Assembly: GCF_000262345.1 (NCBI RefSeq)
Contig: NZ_AJTQ01000370.1
Span: 1-64,000 of the forward strand
DNA length: 64,000 bases
Direction of reading: 5' to 3'
Source of the DNA: Streptomyces xiaopingdaonensis
GTDB lineage: Bacteria > Actinomycetota > Actinomycetes > Streptomycetales > Streptomycetaceae
The notes beneath the pieces were generated by a model. It did no database searches. It worked only from the letters and a program-made list of their open reading frames with translations, and was not told the DNA's origin. Positions 58,872-64,000 of this stretch are shown piece by piece (positions within the stretch are counted from its first letter, which is position 1; each line of letters begins with the position of its first letter). The position numbers were made by a program, and so were the translations under genes.

Positions 58872-59873
58872 TCACCGTGCGCGGGCCGCCTGCGCCACTG
58901 TGACGACCGCTTTCTCCAGCGCGTACTCCGGATCGCGACCGCCGCCCTTCACCGCGGCGTCCGCCTCGGCCACGGCGCGCAGCGCCACCGCGACGCCGTC
59001 GGGGGTCCAGGTGCGGGACTGCTGACGGACCCGGTCGACCTTCCAGGGCGGCATCCCCAGCTCCCTCGCGAGGTCGCCGGGACGCGCCCCGCGCGGCGCC
59101 GAGGCGATCTTGCCTATGGCGCGGACCCCCTGGGCGAGGGCGCTGGTGATCATCACGGGGGCGACACCGGTGTTGACGGCCCAGCGCAGCGTCTCCAGCG
59201 CCTCGGCCGCCTTGCCCTCCACCGCACGGTCGGCGACGGTGAAGCTCGACGCCTCGGCGCGGCCCGTGTAGTACCGGCCGACGACGGCGTCGTCGATCGT
59301 GCCCTCGACGTCGGCGGCCAACTGGGCGCAGGCGGAGGCGAGTTCGCGCAGATCACTGCCGACGGCGTCGACGAGGGCCTGGCTCGCCTCGGGGGTGGCC
59401 GAGCGGCCGAGGGTGCGGAACTCGCCGCGGACGAACTGGACGCGCTCGGCGGGCTTCGTCACCTTGGCGCAGGCGACCTCGCGTGCGCCGGCCTTGCGCG
59501 CCGCCTCCAGGAGGCCCTTGCCCTTGGCGCCACCCGCATGCGCGAGGACGAGGACGACCTCCTCGGCCGGGGACGGGAGATACGCCTTGACGTCCTTGAT
59601 CGAATCTGCGGCGAGGTCCTGCGCCGCCCGCACGACGATCACTTTCCGCTCCGCGAAGAGCGACGGGCTGGTGAGCTCCGCGAGGGTTCCGGGCGACACG
59701 TCGGAAGCCTGGAGATCGCGCACGTCGGTCTCCGGGTCGCTCTCCTTCGCCGCCTTGACCACCTGCTGGACGGCCCGGTCGACGAGGAGCTCCTCCTGGC
59801 CCACGGCGAGCGTGACAGGGGCGAGGAGGTCGTCGGCCGGCTGCTTCTTGCGGCTCTCACGGGTGCTTGCCAT
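58872..59873 (-). CDS. holA: DNA polymerase III subunit delta
   Basis: The product has 333 residues from the ATG at 59873 (GGGAGG upstream). It matches actinobacterial HolA: LAPVTLAVGQEELLVDRAVQ near the start, DLQASDVSPGTLAELTSPSL, FAERKVIVVR and the C-terminal MPPWKVDRVRQQSRTWTPDG helix bundle. Delta opens the sliding clamp in the clamp loader complex. Gene order holA near rpsT, lepA and comEC is typical of bacteria. Confidence 0.95.
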   Translation of the reverse strand: MASTRESRKKQPADDLLAPVTLAVGQEELLVDRAVQQVVKAAKESDPETDVRDLQASDVSPGTLAELTSPSLFAERKVIVVRAAQDLAADSIKDVKAYLPSPAEEVVLVLAHAGGAKGKGLLEAARKAGAREVACAKVTKPAERVQFVRGEFRTLGRSATPEASQALVDAVGSDLRELASACAQLAADVEGTIDDAVVGRYYTGRAEASSFTVADRAVEGKAAEALETLRWAVNTGVAPVMITSALAQGVRAIGKIASAPRGARPGDLARELGMPPWKVDRVRQQSRTWTPDGVAVALRAVAEADAAVKGGGRDPEYALEKAVVTVAQAARAR

Positions 59874-59913
59874 CGCCTCCCAGCATCCCACGGGGCGCTG
59901 ACAGAATGGCCGG

Positions 59914-60159
59914 GTGAGCGACGTACGACATCTCCTGGTGCTTCCCGACCGCGAGGCGGCGGAGGAGGTCGCGGAGGAGCTCCGTCTCCGCTTCGACCTC
60001 GACGAGGAGCCGCAGTTGGTCCGCGACGCCCTCGCCGGAGAGGACGACGCCGAGGACGCCCAGTGGCTCGTGGTCCTGGAGGACCCCGAGGGCATTCACC
60101 CGCCCGAGATCCTCGATGCGCTGGCGACGGAGCGCGAAGGGTGGCTGGAGCGCGACTGA
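59914..60159 (+). CDS. Small conserved protein, unknown function
   Basis: The frame of 81 codons starts at a GTG, 40 bases from the divergent holA start, and encodes an acidic protein (VLPDREAAEEVAEELRLRFD, then WLVVLEDPEG). Codon use is typical of the genome and it reads as a compact alpha-beta fold. It is not recognised as any named family; similar small proteins accompany holA in streptomycetes. Confidence 0.7.
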   Translation: MSDVRHLLVLPDREAAEEVAEELRLRFDLDEEPQLVRDALAGEDDAEDAQWLVVLEDPEGIHPPEILDALATEREGWLERD

Positions 60160-60254
60160 CGCCCGGCGGCCACCCCGGCGTCGCCGCATCGGGCGGGCTT
60201 TCCGGGAGCGTCCCGGCTTGGCGGGGCGCGGCCGCCACCTGGTAGGTCTTTGCC

Positions 60255-60644
60255 ATGAGCAACACTGAACTCCAGCGGCTCCTGGAGGAGTTCGCCAAGG
60301 AGCGCGACTGGGAGCAGTTCCACAACCCGAAGAACCTCGCGATGGCGCTCGCCGGCGAGGTGGGCGAACTCGTGGAACTCTTCCAGTGGCTCAGCGCCGA
60401 GGAGGCCGCGGAGATCATGGCCGAGCCGAGGCGGGCCCAGGCGGTCCGGGAGGAGGTGGCCGACGTCTTCTCCTACCTGCTGCGCCTCGCCGACGTCACG
60501 GGCGTCGACCTGGAGGAGGCGCTGCGGCAGAAGGTCGCGCTGAACCGCATCCGCTACCCGGCCGAGCTCGCCAAGGGGAACGCGTCGAAGTACACGAGGC
60601 TTCGGGAGCAGTCGGAAGGCGGGGCCGCAGCGGAGGGGGGATGA
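60255..60644 (+). CDS. MazG-like nucleotide pyrophosphohydrolase
   Basis: The protein has 129 residues and the all-alpha NTP pyrophosphohydrolase motif: LAGEVGELVELFQWLS near residue 34 (E-x-x-E) and REEVADVFSYLLRLAD near residue 65 (E-x-x-x-D). It belongs to the RS21-C6/dCTPase-type group, which hydrolyses non-canonical or excess deoxynucleoside triphosphates. The sequence is KFxKERDWEQFHNPKNLAMA-like at its start, as in that group. Confidence 0.9.
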   Translation: MSNTELQRLLEEFAKERDWEQFHNPKNLAMALAGEVGELVELFQWLSAEEAAEIMAEPRRAQAVREEVADVFSYLLRLADVTGVDLEEALRQKVALNRIRYPAELAKGNASKYTRLREQSEGGAAAEGG

Positions 60645-61236
60645 GTGGGCCGGTGGGCCGGCGGATTGCCTGCGGAGGGCGGGGAGTTGGGGCCCGCGGA
60701 CTGTCGCGGGGGCATGGGCGGCGTGCGGCCGGGCGCCGCGTACGGACGGGCTCTCGCGGGGCCGGCCGCGGGGCCGGTGCGCCGGTCGGCTTGGTGCGCT
60801 GCTGCGTTGTTCGCGAGGTTCGGGGGCGGACGTGCGGGGCCCCGGCGCAGCCGGGCCGGCTTTGTGCTGCTGAGCCCGTGCTTCGTGCTTCCCCTTCTTC
60901 AGGGCGATCGGCGGCGGCTCGGCCTGCGCGGTACGCAGTCCGGACCGACATGCGTGATGCGACGGGTAACTCGTGGGTGTCAACGCAGAGATGCGGCCGG
61001 CGCCGGGTGCCATGACTCATTTCGGGTGATCCACGGCGTACGGCAGGTGACGAGAACGGCTCCACGGGCTGACGGCGCCTGCCTGGGTCCGCAGCGCCGA
61101 GCAACTCGATGTTCGGGCTGGTCGGTCGGGGCGGCGCGGCGTCGGTCAGACGGGTCCCACTCTTCCGAAGACGCCGCCCCCGCGGGCTCAACGGGAGCGC
61201 CGCGGCACACCTCGCGACCGTCGGGCGCCCGCGTAC
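60645..61236. other. Intergenic region between the MazG-like gene and comEC, no gene recognised
   Basis: About 590 bases between convergent genes. No frame gives a recognisable product on either strand. A small CCCGGC/GCCGGG hairpin at 60841-60855 could be a terminator. No tRNA-like cloverleaf was found. Confidence 0.55.
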
Positions 61237-63795
61237 TCATCGCTCCCCCCGCTCGGCCACCACCGACGGCCGGCCCTCCGCACCGGTGACCGCCAACGCG
61301 CCCTGGGTGTCCGTGCGGGCCACGACGGCGCCGAGCTCCGCGAGCGCCCGGAGGGTCTCGGGCGCCGGGTGGCCGTAGGTGTTGTCGGAACCGGCGCTGA
61401 CCAGGGCGGCGCGGGGGCGGATGCGGTCGAGCAGGGCGGCCTCCTGGTAGCGCGAGCCGTGATGGGCGACCTTGAGGACGTCGACTCGCGGGAGGTCCGG
61501 GTGCTCGGTCAACAGACGGCGCTGGGCCGCGGGTTCGAGGTCCCCGGGCAGCAGGAGGCTCAGCCCGCGCGTGCGGGCGAGGAGCGTGACGCTGGCGTCG
61601 TTCGGCCCCGAGGGAGCGGGCGCCGCCCCTTGCGCGGGCGTCGGCCAGAGCACCTCCCACGACAGGTCCGCGACTCGGCGCCGTTCGCCCGCGGTGCTCA
61701 CCTCCAACGGGACACCGGCGTCGGCGGCGGTACGCCGGACCGCGGCCGCCTGGCCCGGGGGATCGGCGAACGGAGAGGTATGGACGGCGCGGACTGCACG
61801 GCCGCGGAGGACGCCGGAGAGCCCGGAGACGTGGTCGGCGTGGAAGTGCGTGAGGAAGAGCGCGGGGACCGCGGTGACCCCGAGCGCCCGGAGGCACTCG
61901 TCGGCAGCTTCCGCGTCCGGGCCCGCATCGACGACGACTGCCTCGCCCGGGCGCCCGGTGGCGAGCGCGAGGGCGTCGCCCTGGCCGACGTCGCAGACGG
62001 CGAGCGCCCAGCCGGCCGGCGGCCACCCCGTGAGCGGCCCGACGAGAGGGGCAGGACGCGTCAGCGCCAGCACGAGGACCCCCGCGCCGAGGGCGCACGC
62101 CCAGCGCCGCCGCAGCACCGGCACTCTGCCGACGAGGAGGCACAGCAGGAGAGTTGCCGCTGCGAGAAGGAGCGCGCCCGCCCAGCTCCCGGGCCAGTCG
62201 ATCTCGGCACCCGGAAGTGAGGCCCCGGCACGGGCGATCACGGCGATCGCCTCGGTCGGCCAACTGGCGAGCCACGCACATGTCTCGGCGACAGACGGGA
62301 GCAGCGGAGCGAACGCAAGCGTCGCGAACCCGAGCACAGTGGCGGGCGCCACCGCGAACTCGGCGAGCAGGTTGCACGGGACGGCCACGAGACTGAGGTG
62401 TGCGGCGAGCACCGCAACCACCGGGGCGCACGCGAGCTGCGCCGCAGCGGAGGCGGCGAGCGCTTCGGCGAGGCGGTGCGGAACGCCTCGCCTGTGCAGG
62501 GCGGCGCTCCAGCCGGGCGCGACCGTGAGGAGGGAGGCCGTTGCGAGGACCGAGAGGAGGAAGCCGAAGTCCCGGGCCAGCCAGGGGTCGTAGAGCACGA
62601 GCAGGAGGACTGCGGCGGCGAGCGCCGGCAGCAGCGACCTGCGGCGCCCCGTGGCGATGGCGAGCACGGCGACGAGTCCGCACGCGGCGGCGCGCAGCAC
62701 GCTCGGATCGGGTCGGCAGACGACGACGAACCCGAGCGTCAGCAGCCCCGCGCACCCGGCCGTCTGCCGCAGCGAAATACCGAACTGCGGTGCGAGACCG
62801 CCGCGTTCGGCGGTGCCCGCCGAGGACGGCCTGCCGATCAGCAGCACCAGCATCACCGTGAGGTTCGAGCCGCTGACGGCGAGGAGGTGTGTCATGTCCG
62901 TGGTGCGAAAGTCCTCTTCGAGCGCCGGATCGAGCCGGGACGTATCGCCCACGACGAGCCCCGGCAACAATCCGCGGGCGTCTCCGTCCAGGCCGGAACT
63001 CGCCTCGCGGAGCCCCGTGCGCAGGTGCCCGGCGGCCCGCTGCACCGCGCTGGGTTCGCGCACGACTTGCGGCGCGCCGGGGCGCACCCGAAGGACGGCG
63101 GCGAGGTCCCTGCCTCCTTTGCCGTCGGATTGGGCCGGCACCGCCTCCGCGTGGACGCGGACGCCGGTGGACGGAAGCACGCTCAGCCATGCCGCGTCCG
63201 CTCCGCGTGCCTGTTCGCCCCGCGCGTTGGCGCCGTCCTCCGCGTCGACCCGCTCTCGTGCGACCACCAGAAGGACAGGGGAGCGCACGGAGGTGGCCGA
63301 TGAGCCGCGCCCTTCGACGCGCCGCACCTCCGCGGGGACGACGAGGAAACCCGAAGTCTCCTCCGCTCCGCGGACTTTGGGTTCGGTGGCCCTCGGGTCG
63401 GCCGTCACCGTCGCCTCGACGGTGACACGTGCGTGCCGCTCCGCCAGTTCCGGCAGCGGGCCTCTGTGGAGATCGGCCGCGTGGAGCCAGGCGCCGGTGC
63501 CGGCCGCGGCGGCTGCGAGCCCCGCCATCGCCGTGCCGACGAGCAGCCCGCGCCTGCGTCCGAGCGCCGCCGCGCCCAGCAGCAGGACAGCGCCGACCGC
63601 CGCTGCACACGCCCCGGCCACCACCCAACTCCCCGGCGCCGCCAGGCCCACGGCGGCAGCGGCCCACGCGCACAGCGCCGGCGGCACCAACCGGTAGTCG
63701 GGCGGCCCCTCCTCCCTCGGATCGGAGTCACCGAGCGGGTTCGCTGCCGCCGCGTGCGCCTGCGCCCGCTCGCGCGGCGGCCGAACTGCGGCCAT
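61237..63795 (-). CDS. comEC: ComEC/Rec2-family DNA uptake membrane protein
   Basis: From the ATG at 63795 (GGAGGAG upstream) the protein has 852 residues. N-terminal membrane segments are followed by the competence domain (LLPGLVVGDTSRLDPALEED, then MTHLLAVSGSNLTVMLVLL), further membrane helices, and a C-terminal metallo-beta-lactamase domain with FLTHFHADHVSGLSGVLRG near residue 670 and KVAHHGSRYQ near residue 765. In competent bacteria ComEC moves single-stranded DNA through the membrane; in Streptomyces its role is unproven. comEA would be expected upstream, but the 205 bases to the window edge do not show it. Confidence 0.95.
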   Translation of the reverse strand: MAAVRPPRERAQAHAAAANPLGDSDPREEGPPDYRLVPPALCAWAAAAVGLAAPGSWVVAGACAAAVGAVLLLGAAALGRRRGLLVGTAMAGLAAAAAGTGAWLHAADLHRGPLPELAERHARVTVEATVTADPRATEPKVRGAEETSGFLVVPAEVRRVEGRGSSATSVRSPVLLVVARERVDAEDGANARGEQARGADAAWLSVLPSTGVRVHAEAVPAQSDGKGGRDLAAVLRVRPGAPQVVREPSAVQRAAGHLRTGLREASSGLDGDARGLLPGLVVGDTSRLDPALEEDFRTTDMTHLLAVSGSNLTVMLVLLIGRPSSAGTAERGGLAPQFGISLRQTAGCAGLLTLGFVVVCRPDPSVLRAAACGLVAVLAIATGRRRSLLPALAAAVLLLVLYDPWLARDFGFLLSVLATASLLTVAPGWSAALHRRGVPHRLAEALAASAAAQLACAPVVAVLAAHLSLVAVPCNLLAEFAVAPATVLGFATLAFAPLLPSVAETCAWLASWPTEAIAVIARAGASLPGAEIDWPGSWAGALLLAAATLLLCLLVGRVPVLRRRWACALGAGVLVLALTRPAPLVGPLTGWPPAGWALAVCDVGQGDALALATGRPGEAVVVDAGPDAEAADECLRALGVTAVPALFLTHFHADHVSGLSGVLRGRAVRAVHTSPFADPPGQAAAVRRTAADAGVPLEVSTAGERRRVADLSWEVLWPTPAQGAAPAPSGPNDASVTLLARTRGLSLLLPGDLEPAAQRRLLTEHPDLPRVDVLKVAHHGSRYQEAALLDRIRPRAALVSAGSDNTYGHPAPETLRALAELGAVVARTDTQGALAVTGAEGRPSVVAERGER

Positions 63796-64000
63796 GACTC
63801 CTCCGCTTCGGGACTCGACAGGCGAGAGAGGACAAGGTTGACCACGGACTCGGCGCCCCCGGCACACTGGTGGACCGCGTACGGACGGCGCGGCGCACCG
63901 GAACGGGGTCCTGACCGACGGGCCGAACGCGCTCGACTGCGCGACGCAGCGGCGCCCTTCGCCGATGCGGCCCCTCGCTCGGGTGCGGGGCTCCGCAGGG
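63796..64000. other. Window end upstream of comEC, no gene recognised
   Basis: These 205 bases hold the ribosome site of comEC. The expected comEA C-terminus (helix-hairpin-helix motif) is not visible in any minus-strand frame, so comEA must end farther upstream or be absent. Confidence 0.4.

Noticed and set aside
60645..61289. Plus-strand open frame of 214 codons after the MazG-like gene
   Set aside because: No recognisable segment, irregular composition, and it runs into comEC on the opposite strand.

Overview
This window is chromosomal DNA of a high-GC Gram-positive bacterium, almost certainly a Streptomyces or close relative. The evidence is the extreme GC bias (nearly every reading frame is open), frequent GTG starts, paired XRE regulator/DUF397 genes, a rare TTA codon, and a long conserved core order: glyS, a zinc ABC transporter, zur, uppS, recO, leuA, phoH, ybeY, a CorC-type gene, era, hrcA/dnaJ, hemW, lepA, rpsT, holA, comEC.

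Layout. 1-16.2 kb is accessory DNA. It starts with charged-tail proteins, including an SRPBCC protein of the kind found beside gas-vesicle genes, then a free-standing leucine-rich-repeat protein. Next come an FMN reductase, an alpha/beta hydrolase and a TetX-like flavin monooxygenase with a TetR regulator and matching GAACATGTTC operators, followed by an esterase. Two badly decayed genes (a VOC dioxygenase and a CaiB/BaiF CoA transferase) lie among them. After a GNAT enzyme and an SDR-DUF2867 protein comes a two-gene, less GC-biased island. It encodes a QatB-like protein starting MGTS and a QueC-like QatC protein, with no QatA ATPase or QatD TatD nuclease beside them. An anti-sigma-type ATPase, an XRE/DUF397 pair and a Uma2 nuclease close the region.

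16.2-26 kb is core: glyS, the zinc uptake operon under a Zur box with zur downstream, uppS, recO, a TerB-like protein, and leuA with its four-leucine attenuation leader. 26-31.3 kb holds a secreted HAD phosphatase, a glucarate-dehydratase-like enolase, and divergent GH4 glycosidase and PfkB kinase genes. 31.4-37.9 kb is the phoH-ybeY-corC-cdd-like-era block; phoH is interrupted by a 360-residue intein with class 3 (W...C...T) features and LAGLIDADG motifs.

38-46.2 kb carries a purine deaminase, RNase Z, a HIT protein, and an L-lactate regulon: lutABC, divergent lldP and an LldR-type GntR regulator. Three copies of the same operator (GGTC-N-GACC) lie in front of lutA/lldP and of the regulator gene. 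46.2-63.8 kb is housekeeping: rsmE, a nitronate monooxygenase, dnaJ-hrcA with a CIRCE element, an MBL hydrolase, a DUF3097 protein, hemW, an acyl-CoA synthetase, lepA, rpsT, holA, a MazG-like pyrophosphohydrolase and comEC. No rRNA, tRNA, insertion sequence or CRISPR array was recognised.
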